A DNA stretch of 16,132 bases from Bacillota bacterium (GCA_017420625.1 JAFOIR010000412.1:1-16132), one strand, 5' to 3'; positions 1 to 8,211 are shown, counted from the first letter of the stretch. Made by a program: numbers and translations. Notes: generated by a model not told the origin, from the sequence alone.

Positions 1-624
1 GATGTCATCAGTCTTCATACGGATCTTGGCACGCTTAAAAGAGATGCAAAAGCAGTTGCCGCTGAAGCCGCGTCCTTTGGTACAGAGTATGTTGTTATTA
101 CAGGAATGTACCGTTTTGACTATACCAGTGAGGATGCGCTCCGTGCACTCTGTGCCGATCTGAACGCATGTGGAAAAACACTGCTGGAAGAAGGCGTTCA
201 TCTCCTGTATCATAACCATAATGCTGAATTTCTGAAGGTGAAAGGTTCCGATCCGGAACTTTCGGTCTATGATTATATCCTTGATCATACCGATCCCGAA
301 TATGTGAACTTTGAACTGGATACCTACTGGGCAGCCGAAGCCGGTGCAGATGTCGTCTCGCTGATGAATAAGGTAGGAAGCCGTCTGAAACTCTGGCATA
401 TCACTGATCGAGGCAGCCGCGTCACAGGGAAGGTGATGACACCGATCATCACATCCGACAGTGTGGAGCTGGGAACCGGATCCATGCCGCTTGAGAGGCT
501 GATGGAACAGGCGAAAGGATTGGGTGTACAGGCTGCTGTGCTTGAAACACACCGGAACTGGATCGACCGATCCCCGATGAAAAGCATCCAGATCAGTGCC
601 AAGTGGATAAATGAAAGGGTCTGA
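1..624 (+). CDS. Sugar phosphate isomerase/epimerase, TIM-barrel family (5' partial)
   Basis: The reading frame is open from base 1, so the first ATG visible (106) is internal and the true start lies upstream; 207 codons plus stop remain. The fragment fits the xylose isomerase-like / AP endonuclease family 2 TIM barrel used by sugar isomerases and epimerases such as IolE-type enzymes. Visible signatures are the HNHNAEF segment, FELDTYW, LWHITDRG and a late VLETHRN segment; these are places where such enzymes carry their metal-binding Glu, Asp and His residues. No sugar specificity can be read from it. The stop is two bases before the start of the alpha-L-rhamnosidase gene, so the two are almost certainly cotranscribed, which suggests the enzyme acts on a sugar released by the downstream glycosidases. 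Family call is secure; substrate is unknown. Confidence 0.85.
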   Translation, partial: DVISLHTDLGTLKRDAKAVAAEAASFGTEYVVITGMYRFDYTSEDALRALCADLNACGKTLLEEGVHLLYHNHNAEFLKVKGSDPELSVYDYILDHTDPEYVNFELDTYWAAEAGADVVSLMNKVGSRLKLWHITDRGSRVTGKVMTPIITSDSVELGTGSMPLERLMEQAKGLGVQAAVLETHRNWIDRSPMKSIQISAKWINERV

Positions 625-626
625 AA

Positions 627-2936
627 ATGGATAAGCATCGTTTTAGTGCCTGGTGGATCACTCCCGAGCTGTCAGAATCCGAAGATGACAAACGCCCCGG
701 AGCCGGGACTCTAAGAAAACGTTTTACACTGGAAAGTGTCCCGGAGAAAGGCGAGATCTATATTACCGCTCATGGATTATATGAAGCATATCTGAACGGG
801 AAAAAGATCAGTTCGGATCTCCTGACCCCCGGATGTGATGAATATGACCAGCGGCTGCAGTATCAGGTCTTTGACATTTCTGGTTCTTTGAAAGAAGGAG
901 AAAACGAACTGTTCGTTATCCTTGGGGATGGCTGGTACCGTGGGAATAACGGTATCGATGGAACCAGACATCTTTTTGGAACGGATCTGTCACTGCTGGC
1001 GGAGATTTATATCAACGATCGGCCGGCAGTTCTGACGGATGATACCTGGGATGGTTCAATGGATGGGCCGATCCTTCTGGCCGATCTGGAACTTGGTGAG
1101 ATCTATGATGCACGTCGGGAAAAGATCGAAAACTGGCATAAAGCCAGGATTTTGACGGAAGCACCTAAACCGGAGAAAGGGTTGAAGCAGACCGGATTTG
1201 GTTACGACAATCTTGTGCCGACAAAGACGCTGCCTGTACGGGAGCAGGAATGCCTGGAAGGATACCTGTTTAAGACACCAGACGGCAGCTGGGTCTATGA
1301 CTTCGGACAGAACCTGGCAGGTGTTACCAGAATCCAGATCCGGAATGCTGCCTCAGGTCAGAAGATCACGCTGACACATGGGGAAAGTCTGGATGAGAAT
1401 GGCAACTTTACGATCACAAATTTCCAGCCGGGCGAACGCAATCATAACGGAGGTATCGCACAGAAAACCGTCTATATCTGCAAAGATGGCGACCAGGAAT
1501 ATCAACCGCGTTTTTCTGTTTTTGGATTCCGCTATGCCAAAATCGAGACGGACCTTCCGCTTGAAAATCTGCGGGTGAAGGCAGTAGCGATCTACTCGGA
1601 TATGAAGCAGACAGCCTTCTTTGAATGCGGAGAAGAGAAAGTCAACCGTCTGTTTAAAAACAGTATCTGGAGCATGAAGAGCAACTTCTGTGACATTCCA
1701 ACCGATTGTCCGACAAGAGAACGGGCTGGATGGACAGGGGATGCCGGTATTTTTGCTCCGACAGGCCTTATCCTGATGAACAGCCGTAAGGTGTGGGAGA
1801 AGTGGCTTGAAAATGTCCGGATCTGTCAGTATAATGATGGAAAAATGGCTTACATTGTACCGACCAACGGGAAGCCGGGAATGATCAGTGAGATGTTCTC
1901 TGCTTCTGTTGGCTGGGGCGATGCCTGCATCCTGGTCCCCTGGGCGATCTACGAAGTCTATGGTGATCCCAAAGAGCTTCGGGATAATTTCGAGATGATG
2001 AAAAAATGGGTGGATTTCCTCGAAAAGAGAGCCAAAAGAAATCGAATCAAAGGTCTTTGGGAACGAAAGTCGAGTGAAAAATACATCATCGATACAGGTA
2101 TGGACTATGGAGAATGGAATGAGCCAGGCAGCAATGTGATGGAAACGATGAAACAGGCATCCCTTCATGGTCAGCCTGAAGTAGCAACAGCTTATTACGC
2201 TCATTCTGCTCATCTTCTGGGACAGATCGCCGAGATCCTGGGGGAAGAGAAGGATGCAGAACATTATTACAATCTGAGTTATCAGGTGAAAAAAGCCTAC
2301 AGAAAACTGGTTCTCTCTGACGGGCATATTAAAAGCAAGCGGCAATGTGAATATGTCCGGCCGATTGCTTTTCACCTGCTGAACGCAGTAGAAGAAGAAA
2401 AAGCTGCAGCCGATCTGAACCAGATCATAGAAGAGAACGGATATCATCTGAACACAGGATTTCTGTCTACGCCCTTCCTGACCAGCGTGCTTTCCGATCA
2501 TGGATATACCCATACAGCTTATCGGCTGCTATTGCAGGAAGAATGTCCTGGTTGGCTCTATGCTGTGAACAAGGGAGCCACAACGATCTGGGAGACCTGG
2601 GATGGAATTCGGGATGATGGCTCGGTTCATGATTCACTGAACCATTACAGCTATGGGGCCATAAGTGGCTGGCTGATCAAAGGTGTTTGCGGGATCCGAT
2701 ATACGCACAACGAACTTTTGATCTGTCCCAAACCGGATCCTTCGCTTGGCTATGCGAAAGGAGTTTTCGATTCGCCCAAAGGAAGGATCGTATCCTCCTG
2801 GCGTTATGAAAGAAAAGCTTTTGACACAGAGAAACAGGCTGTCTATCACCTGGAGATCCCACAGGGCCTGGAGGCAAAAGTTCTTCTGCCTGATGGCAGA
2901 CGCCTGACTCTTGGTGAAGGAAAATACGATTTATAA
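627..2936 (+). CDS. Alpha-L-rhamnosidase, GH78 family
   Basis: Predicted to hydrolyse terminal alpha-L-rhamnose from plant glycans or glycosides by the inverting GH78 mechanism. The 769-residue protein starts with beta-rich domains (about 26-320, including AHGLYEAYLNGKK and GDGWYRG, typical of GH78), followed by the (alpha/alpha)6 barrel (about 325-680) and a C-terminal beta domain. The segment D360-CPTRERAGWTG-D372 has Asp360, Glu365 and Asp372 at the same spacing as the catalytic-site residues D567/E572/D579 of Bacillus RhaB, and Glu656 in IWETWDG corresponds to the second catalytic Glu. It is somewhat shorter than many GH78 enzymes (900 or more residues). No signal peptide, so it is probably cytoplasmic. 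A GAAAGGG ribosome site at 613-619 lies 7 nt before the ATG. It sits between the isomerase and the GH43 gene with gaps of 2 and about 8-11 nt, so it is a member of one operon. Confidence 0.95.
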   Translation: MDKHRFSAWWITPELSESEDDKRPGAGTLRKRFTLESVPEKGEIYITAHGLYEAYLNGKKISSDLLTPGCDEYDQRLQYQVFDISGSLKEGENELFVILGDGWYRGNNGIDGTRHLFGTDLSLLAEIYINDRPAVLTDDTWDGSMDGPILLADLELGEIYDARREKIENWHKARILTEAPKPEKGLKQTGFGYDNLVPTKTLPVREQECLEGYLFKTPDGSWVYDFGQNLAGVTRIQIRNAASGQKITLTHGESLDENGNFTITNFQPGERNHNGGIAQKTVYICKDGDQEYQPRFSVFGFRYAKIETDLPLENLRVKAVAIYSDMKQTAFFECGEEKVNRLFKNSIWSMKSNFCDIPTDCPTRERAGWTGDAGIFAPTGLILMNSRKVWEKWLENVRICQYNDGKMAYIVPTNGKPGMISEMFSASVGWGDACILVPWAIYEVYGDPKELRDNFEMMKKWVDFLEKRAKRNRIKGLWERKSSEKYIIDTGMDYGEWNEPGSNVMETMKQASLHGQPEVATAYYAHSAHLLGQIAEILGEEKDAEHYYNLSYQVKKAYRKLVLSDGHIKSKRQCEYVRPIAFHLLNAVEEEKAAADLNQIIEENGYHLNTGFLSTPFLTSVLSDHGYTHTAYRLLLQEECPGWLYAVNKGATTIWETWDGIRDDGSVHDSLNHYSYGAISGWLIKGVCGIRYTHNELLICPKPDPSLGYAKGVFDSPKGRIVSSWRYERKAFDTEKQAVYHLEIPQGLEAKVLLPDGRRLTLGEGKYDL

Positions 2937-2941
2937 AGGAG
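2935..2941 (+). promoter_or_regulatory. Ribosome binding site deciding the GH43 start
   Basis: AAAGGAG overlaps the stop codon of the rhamnosidase gene. Two ATG codons follow back to back at 2945 and 2948; spacing is 3 nt to the first and 6 nt to the second, so the second is the better-placed start. Confidence 0.6.
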
Positions 2942-2947
2942 AACATG

Positions 2948-4870
2948 ATGGCGAAGTATTACTGCAATCCAGTCAATATCAATTATCATTATCAGTTCAA
3001 CGTTGACAGAAGAACGGGCGGCAAACTGGCGATCGGCCGTGAAGCGGCGGATCCTTCCATGATCCTTTATCAGGGCTGTTATTATATCTTTGCTTCTATG
3101 AACCTTTCGGTCTGGGTGTCCGATGACCTGGTTCACTGGAAGAGTCATCCGCTGCCGGAGGACATGCCGCTTTATGACTATGCTCCTGATGTACGGGTTC
3201 TTAAGGTCCCTGCAAAGGATGAGAAAGGAGACTATGTCGGTACCGAGGAGTGGGTCTATTTCTGTGCATCCCGCCGTGGTAAAGCCTGTGACCGTTATCG
3301 GACAAAGGATATCCTGAACGGTCCCTATGAAAAGATCAAAGGGACATTTGACTACTGGGATCCGAATCTGTTCCAGGATGATGACGGACGGATCTATTTC
3401 TACTGGGGCTGTTCCAACGTAACACCCATCTACGGAGTAGAGCTCGATCCTTTCACGATGAAACCCTACGGAGCAACTCTTTCAAATCCCAAAGGTAACT
3501 TTGTGGAACTGATCCATGGAGATCCCTGGCATCTGGGATACGAACGCTTTGGTGAGAACCACGCTTTTCTTCCCGCTTCGGAAGAGGAGGTCGAGGCCGC
3601 CTATCAGGCTTTTGTCAAAAAACAGAAGATGCCTGAATTTATGATTCCGGAAAATGTGAAGCCACTCATCAAAGGCATGTTCTCCAACCGGCCGTATATT
3701 GAAGGTCCATGGATGGATAAGCATGAAGGCAAGTATTATCTGCAGTATGCATTCCCGGGAACCCAGTTCAATATCTATGGAGATGCTGTTTATGTGAGCG
3801 ATTCACCACTTGGCCCCTTTGAGCCGGCGAAAAACAATCCCTACAGCTATCATCCGGGCGGATTCTTCCCCGGCGCCGGACACGGCTCAACCATGGAAGA
3901 CAAGAATGGAAATCTGTGGCATACCGCGTCAATGCGTATCAGTAAAAACTTTGACTTCGAACGTCGGGTCGGTATCTGGCCGGCCGGATTTACCAAAGAC
4001 GGCGATCTCGTTTGTGATCAGCGCTATGGTGACTGGCCGCAGAAAATGCCGGAAGAAGGACCATCCATGCGCCGTTCAGACCAGAATTTGTGGAAAGATC
4101 CTGAGTGGATGCTGCTTAGCTATGGCAAAACGGCGGAAGCTTCTTCTTTCGAAGAAGGGAAGGAACCATCAAAAGCCATCGATGAGAATGTTCAGACCTG
4201 GTGGCGGGCTAAAACGAACAGTCGTGATGAATGGCTGAAACTCGATCTGGGGCGTCTTTTCGATGTCAAAGCAATTCAGATCAACTTCGCGGATGATTCT
4301 CTGAAAATTCCGGTGCCCGGAAAAGTTCACGGCGGAGATCAGCCGCGCTATATCGATGAACATGTTTACCAGACTCAGTGGGTGCTGTCCGGTTCAGCTG
4401 ATGGAGAAAACTGGAGCCTGATCGAGGACAAGAGCGTAGCAACGACTGATCTTTCACACGATCTGATCGTGCGGGAAGAAGGCCTAAAGATTCGGTATCT
4501 TCGCCTGACGGCGATTCGTCTTCCCTATGATCAGATCCCGGCAGTTTCAGGACTCCGTGTGTTTGGTCTGACGTTGGACGATGAGATTCAGAAGCCAGCT
4601 GCAGCTTCGTTTGAGACAAAGCGCCTTTCCGGCATTGATATGGAAGTCAACTGTTCGATCGAAGAGGAAGCGCTCGGATACAATATTCTTTTTGGCAATC
4701 ATCCGGAAGAGCTGTACCATAGCTATATGGTCATGGCGGATCAGCTGAAAGCGGCAGAGGGAAAGTGGAAGATTGGTGCACTTTCTGAAGCACAGAAAGA
4801 TTACTATGTACGGATCGATACCTTCAATGAGGCTGGCGTCACCCATGGAAATGTGGAAAAATGTGAGTGA
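2948..4870 (+). CDS. GH43-like glycoside hydrolase with C-terminal F5/8 type C (discoidin) module
   Basis: A 640-residue glycosidase (641 if the ATG at 2945 is used). The N-terminal five-bladed propeller (about 1-375) shows the GH43 acid triad by pattern: Asp35 in EAADPSM (general base), Asp138 in YWDPNLF (pKa modulator) and Glu252 in YIEGPW (general acid). A discoidin/F5-8C-like sugar-binding module covers about 394-544 (AIDENVQTWWRA, LDLGR, IRYLRL), and the last 90 residues look fibronectin III-like. GH43 enzymes act mainly on arabinose- or xylose-containing plant polysaccharides; the exact linkage and subfamily cannot be read here. There is no signal peptide, so the enzyme probably works inside the cell, where a binding module is somewhat unusual. 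It is the last gene of the operon with the isomerase and rhamnosidase, 32 nt before a terminator. Confidence 0.87.
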   Translation: MAKYYCNPVNINYHYQFNVDRRTGGKLAIGREAADPSMILYQGCYYIFASMNLSVWVSDDLVHWKSHPLPEDMPLYDYAPDVRVLKVPAKDEKGDYVGTEEWVYFCASRRGKACDRYRTKDILNGPYEKIKGTFDYWDPNLFQDDDGRIYFYWGCSNVTPIYGVELDPFTMKPYGATLSNPKGNFVELIHGDPWHLGYERFGENHAFLPASEEEVEAAYQAFVKKQKMPEFMIPENVKPLIKGMFSNRPYIEGPWMDKHEGKYYLQYAFPGTQFNIYGDAVYVSDSPLGPFEPAKNNPYSYHPGGFFPGAGHGSTMEDKNGNLWHTASMRISKNFDFERRVGIWPAGFTKDGDLVCDQRYGDWPQKMPEEGPSMRRSDQNLWKDPEWMLLSYGKTAEASSFEEGKEPSKAIDENVQTWWRAKTNSRDEWLKLDLGRLFDVKAIQINFADDSLKIPVPGKVHGGDQPRYIDEHVYQTQWVLSGSADGENWSLIEDKSVATTDLSHDLIVREEGLKIRYLRLTAIRLPYDQIPAVSGLRVFGLTLDDEIQKPAAASFETKRLSGIDMEVNCSIEEEALGYNILFGNHPEELYHSYMVMADQLKAAEGKWKIGALSEAQKDYYVRIDTFNEAGVTHGNVEKCE

Positions 4871-4901
4871 ATCAACAGCCAAATTGTAAAAGACTGAAAA
4901 C

Positions 4902-4938
4902 AAAAGAGGCTCTGTCCCGCGAGGACAGAGCCTTTTCT
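4902..4938. terminator. Bidirectional rho-independent terminator between GH43 and gpmI
   Basis: A 10-bp perfect stem (4908-4917 with 4923-4932) closes a CGCGA loop and is extended by A-T and G-T pairs. The plus transcript continues with UUUUCU; the minus transcript has a U-rich stretch just past the stem. It therefore serves both the carbohydrate operon and the convergent gpmI. Confidence 0.88.
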
Positions 4939-4979
4939 CATGGTGCGCCTGAAGAGGCACATTTTCAACTACTCGTTGA

Positions 4980-6554
4980 TTATTTCAGCATGCTTTCTTC
5001 CCAGCTGTCATAGGGCTTGATGCCCATCAGACCAACAACGGTGGGAGCAACGTTAGCCAGACCAAATGCACCTTCCTTCATCTCGTGACGTTCATCCTTA
5101 TCATAGATGATGAACGGAACAGGATTCAGACTGTGTGCGGTACGAACTTCAATCTTACCTTTTTTGTTTTTCTCCAGCATCTGATCGGAGTTGCCGTGAT
5201 CGGCTGTGATGACCAGAATGCAGTTCTCTTCATCGACGACCTTTTTGATGCGGGCAAGCTGCAGATCGACGCTCTCGACTGCGATCTCGGTAGCATCCAG
5301 ACTTCCGGTATGGCCTACCATATCGCCGTTCGGGAAGTTGCAGCGGATGAAACCGTACTGATGACTCTCGATAGCTTCGATGACCTTGTCAGCGATTTCG
5401 GTAGCTTTCATCCAGGGGCATTCATCGAAGGAACGAACATCGCTGGGGATCTCACAGTAGTCTTCCAGTTCTTCAGAAACTTTTCCGGAGCGGTTGCCAT
5501 TCCAGAAGTAAGTGACATGACCATATTTCTGGGTCTCGGAAACAGCATATTCCTTGACGCCATGAGAAACCAGAAGTTCAGTCAGGGTTTCACGGATCTG
5601 AGGCGGATTGACCAGATAATGATGCGGAATCTTCAGATCACCATCGTACTCGAGCATACCGGCGTATTTGACGGCCGGAATGACGCCGCGGTCAAATTTA
5701 TCGAAGGAAGCATCTCCGTCAAAGGCCATGGAAAGTTCCAGTGCACGGTCACCACGGAAGTTGTAGAGGATGACGCTGTCTCCATCTTGCATGGCACCGA
5801 CCGGTTTGCCGTCTTTTGCAATAACGAAAGCAGGAAGATCCTGGTCAATAGCACCGGTCTCCGCGCGAAGGGTCTCAACAGCTTCAAGAGCAGAAGCGAA
5901 CTGACGGCCTTCTCCATGAACATGAAGATTCCAGCCGGCTTCAACCATAGCCCAGTTGGCCTGATAACGATCCATGGTGATGCACATACGGCCGCCGCCG
6001 GAAGCAATCTGGCCGTCGAATGTATCATCGTTCAGTTCAGCCAGGACATCTTCCAGTTTCTGGATATATTCCGGAGCACTGGTCGCCGGTACGTCACGGC
6101 CATCCAGCAGAGTATGAACTCTGGCATGTTTGACACCTTCTGCCTTGGCTTCTTTCAGCATGGCGAAAAGATGGCTGATGTTGGAATGAACGTTTCCGTC
6201 AGATAAGAGGCCGATAAAGTGAAGAGCGGTACCTTTTTCAACCACCGAGCTGACCAGATCTTTCCAGGTTTCGCTCTGATAGATGGAACCGGATTCGATG
6301 GATTCGTTAACGAGCTTAGCGCCTTGAGAATAAATCTGACCGCAGCCAAGTGCGTTATGACCGACTTCACTGTTTCCCATATCGTCATCGGTCGGAAGGC
6401 CAACAGCACCGCCGTGTGCCTTGATCGTCTGCCAGGGGCAGTTAGCCTTGAACCAGTCAAGGGTAGGGGTGTTTGCTCTCAGCACCATATTGCCGAGGGT
6501 TTCAGGGGTTTCACCGACACCGTCCATGACGATCAGTACGATCGGTTTGCTCAT
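4980..6554 (-). CDS. gpmI: 2,3-bisphosphoglycerate-independent phosphoglycerate mutase
   Basis: Interconverts 3- and 2-phosphoglycerate in glycolysis and gluconeogenesis without a 2,3-bisphosphoglycerate cofactor, using two divalent metals (usually Mn) in the cytoplasm. The 524-residue length is typical. Seen in sequence: the N-terminal metal Asp11 in VLIVMDGVGET, the phosphoacceptor Ser62 in DMGNSEVGH, His123 in LLSDGNVHS, DGRDV at 151-155, the NFRGDRA segment, and the C-terminal alkaline-phosphatase-like metal motifs ADHGNSD and TAHSLNPVPF. No key residue is missing. A GGAGG ribosome site (6565-6570) lies 10 nt before the ATG. It is a single-gene unit with its own promoter, divergent from the SPFH operon and convergent with the glycosidase operon. 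The EIPSD segment and general pattern of the second half look closer to the plant/trypanosomatid-type iPGM than to the Bacillus type, but that is only an impression. Confidence 0.97.
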   Translation of the reverse strand: MSKPIVLIVMDGVGETPETLGNMVLRANTPTLDWFKANCPWQTIKAHGGAVGLPTDDDMGNSEVGHNALGCGQIYSQGAKLVNESIESGSIYQSETWKDLVSSVVEKGTALHFIGLLSDGNVHSNISHLFAMLKEAKAEGVKHARVHTLLDGRDVPATSAPEYIQKLEDVLAELNDDTFDGQIASGGGRMCITMDRYQANWAMVEAGWNLHVHGEGRQFASALEAVETLRAETGAIDQDLPAFVIAKDGKPVGAMQDGDSVILYNFRGDRALELSMAFDGDASFDKFDRGVIPAVKYAGMLEYDGDLKIPHHYLVNPPQIRETLTELLVSHGVKEYAVSETQKYGHVTYFWNGNRSGKVSEELEDYCEIPSDVRSFDECPWMKATEIADKVIEAIESHQYGFIRCNFPNGDMVGHTGSLDATEIAVESVDLQLARIKKVVDEENCILVITADHGNSDQMLEKNKKGKIEVRTAHSLNPVPFIIYDKDERHEMKEGAFGLANVAPTVVGLMGIKPYDSWEESMLK

Positions 6555-6642
6555 GATTTTGTATCCTCCATAAGTGTATGAAATAATAAATGCAGGAAAA
6601 ACTGTATTTACAGAAACTGCCGGGCGGCATTCTGCATTCTTA

Positions 6643-6672
6643 ATTGTAGCATAGCTTTTTTGCCTGTGTCAA
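6643..6672 (-). promoter_or_regulatory. Promoter of gpmI
   Basis: On the minus strand a consensus -35 TTGACA (6667-6672) is followed after 18 nt by TACAAT (6643-6648), preceded by TG for an extended -10. Transcription would begin near 6636, leaving a leader of about 80 nt that holds two short palindromes. Confidence 0.75.
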
Positions 6673-6732
6673 GGAAAAGCAGACTGCACGGGATCAAAGA
6701 AAAGATCACTCTTTTGTATGAGGCGTTTTTTC

Positions 6733-6761
6733 TTGACTTGACCGTGGGAAGATGCTATATT
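6733..6761 (+). promoter_or_regulatory. Promoter of the SPFH (YdjI-like) operon
   Basis: TTGACT (6733-6738), a 17-nt spacer and TATATT (6756-6761), with TGC just before the -10 box (extended -10). This is a near-consensus vegetative promoter, expected to start near 6768, about 34 nt before the ATG at 6802. It argues against any in-frame start before that, since the TTG at 6760 lies inside the -10 box. Confidence 0.8.
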
Positions 6762-6787
6762 GAAATCACCACAATATCTTTGTTTTG

Positions 6788-6794
6788 AAAGGAG
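6788..6794 (+). promoter_or_regulatory. Ribosome binding site fixing the SPFH start at 6802
   Basis: AAAGGAG lies 7 nt before the ATG at 6802 and downstream of the predicted transcription start, which decides the start codon. Confidence 0.85.
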
Positions 6795-6801
6795 ATTCAC
6801 T

Positions 6802-8127
6802 ATGGGTCTTATTTCTGCACTTGTCGGTTCTGTCGGCGGCGTTCTTGCCGATCAGTGGAAAGAATTCTTCTACTGTGATTCCATGGACGAGAGCGTTCTC
6901 GTAACCAAAGGACAGAAGAGAATCGGCAACCGTTCCTCCAACACCAAAGGTTCTGATAATGTTATTTCCAACGGTTCCGGTATCGTAGTCAATGACGGTC
7001 AGTGTATGATCATCGTTGAGAACGGTAAGATCGTGGAAGTCTGCGCAGAGCCCGGCCAGTTCACCTATGATACTTCTATCGAGCCCAGTATCTTTGCAGG
7101 TTCCCTTGGCGATTCCATCAAGCAGACCTTCAAAGAGATCGGCAAACGTTTCACCTATGGCGGTGACACCGGCAAGGATCAGAGAGTTTATTACTTCAAT
7201 ACTAAAGAAATCATCAACAACAAGTTCGGTACTCCGAACCCCATTCCTTTCCGTGTCGTTGATTCCAAGATCGGACTGGATATCGATGTATCCGTCCGCT
7301 GCTCCGGCGTTTACAGCTACAGAATCGCGAACCCGCTGCTTTTCTATACGAACGTCTGCGGTAATGTCACCCAGGAATATACCCGTGACAAGATCGATAC
7401 TCAGCTGAAACCTGAATTTATCAGTGCGCTGCAGCCTTCCTTCGGAAGACTTTCCGAACTGGAACTTCGTCCCAACCAGATCGTTACCCACAACACCGAA
7501 CTGGAAGCCGCTCTGAACAGCGAGCTGTCCGAGAAGTGGGGCAACCTTCGTGGACTGCAGGTCGTTTCTGTTGCACTTGGTTCTGTTACTCTTCCTGAAG
7601 AGGATCAGGAACTGATCAAACAGGCACAGAGAACGGCTATGCTGAAAGATCCTACCATGGCAGGTGCTACGCTGGTCGGTGCTCAGGCCGATGCAATGAA
7701 GACCGCGGCTGGCAACTCTGCTGGCGCAATGACCGGATTCCTTGGCATGGGCATGGCGATGAATGCTGGCGGCATGGGCGGTATGAATCCTCAGAACCTC
7801 TATGCAATGGGTCAGCAGCAGCAGCCTCAGTATCAGCAGCCCGCTCAGCCTGCTCCCGGTGCAGCTCCCATGGGCGCTCCGGCAGGAGCGTGGACCTGCG
7901 AGTGCGGAACTCAGAATACCGGCAAGTTCTGCATGAACTGCGGCAAACCGCAGCCGGCTCCCGCTGCAGGATGGACCTGCCCGGATTGCGGAACCCAGAA
8001 TACCGGCAAGTTCTGCATGAACTGCGGTAAAGCCAAACCGGCGACCAGCTGCCCGAACTGCGGCTACACCCCGGCAAACGGAGTTCTTGGCAAATTCTGC
8101 CCGGAATGCGGAACTAAGTTAGGCTGA
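6802..8127 (+). CDS. SPFH-domain protein with three C-terminal zinc ribbons (YdjI-like)
   Basis: A 441-residue homologue of Bacillus subtilis YdjI (often annotated 'virion core protein'). An SPFH/band-7-like domain spans about 25-280 (QCMIIVENGKIVEVCAEPGQFTYD; VYYFNTKEI; KFGTPNPIPF; GLQVVSVALG). It is followed by a Gly/Met/Ala stretch (about 285-330), a Gln/Pro linker (about 335-362) and three zinc ribbons: C366/C368 with C377/C380, C393/C396 with C405/C408, and C417/C420 with C433/C436. SPFH proteins form membrane-associated oligomers; in B. subtilis YdjI is needed to bring the stress protein PspA to the membrane, so an envelope-stress scaffold role is the best inference. No classical signal peptide; cytoplasmic or membrane-surface location is expected. 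First gene of an operon with YdjG- and YdjH-like genes. Odd: the first two ribbons are a near-identical duplication. Confidence 0.88.
   Translation: MGLISALVGSVGGVLADQWKEFFYCDSMDESVLVTKGQKRIGNRSSNTKGSDNVISNGSGIVVNDGQCMIIVENGKIVEVCAEPGQFTYDTSIEPSIFAGSLGDSIKQTFKEIGKRFTYGGDTGKDQRVYYFNTKEIINNKFGTPNPIPFRVVDSKIGLDIDVSVRCSGVYSYRIANPLLFYTNVCGNVTQEYTRDKIDTQLKPEFISALQPSFGRLSELELRPNQIVTHNTELEAALNSELSEKWGNLRGLQVVSVALGSVTLPEEDQELIKQAQRTAMLKDPTMAGATLVGAQADAMKTAAGNSAGAMTGFLGMGMAMNAGGMGGMNPQNLYAMGQQQQPQYQQPAQPAPGAAPMGAPAGAWTCECGTQNTGKFCMNCGKPQPAPAAGWTCPDCGTQNTGKFCMNCGKAKPATSCPNCGYTPANGVLGKFCPECGTKLG
7891..8031 (+). repeat. Tandem duplicated zinc-ribbon coding repeat
   Basis: Two copies of a segment coding W-T-C-(x)1-2-C-G-T-Q-N-T-G-K-F-C-M-N-C-G-K lie at 7891-7947 and 7972-8031. 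They are almost identical in DNA apart from one extra codon in the second copy (CPDC versus CEC) and a few synonymous changes, indicating a fairly recent internal duplication. Confidence 0.85.
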
Positions 8128-8144
8128 TCATTTAGACATCAATG

Positions 8145-8179
8145 AGGACCAGGCTGCTTAGGCAGCCCGGTCCTTCTTT
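8145..8179 (+). terminator. Hairpin with U-rich tail between the YdjI- and YdjG-like genes
   Basis: AGGACC (8145-8150) pairs with GGTCCT (8169-8174), and inside it GGCTGC (8152-8157) pairs with GCAGCC (8162-8167) around a TTAG loop, with one A-C mismatch. It is followed by TTCTTT. It resembles an intrinsic terminator, but no strong promoter follows it, so it probably attenuates or processes the operon mRNA rather than ending it. Confidence 0.65.
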
Positions 8180-8211
8180 ATTCATATGTTTTAATAAGGA
8201 GACAGCAACCT

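Noticed and set aside
1353..2513. A 386-codon minus-strand frame opposite the rhamnosidase
   Set aside because: The sense frame carries all GH78 catalytic residues; the antisense frame has Phe/His-rich composition and no family similarity.
5085..6206. A 373-codon open frame on the plus strand opposite gpmI
   Set aside because: It lies wholly antisense to a gene with intact catalytic motifs, has no ribosome binding site or recognisable domain, and reads as a low-complexity shadow of gpmI codon bias.
6760..6801. N-terminal extension of the SPFH protein from a TTG codon at 6760
   Set aside because: The TTG lies inside the predicted -10 box, and a strong ribosome binding site precedes the ATG at 6802.
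7891..8031. The repeated segment as a possible CRISPR array or mobile repeat
   Set aside because: There are only two copies, both in frame and encoding zinc ribbons, with no spacer structure.
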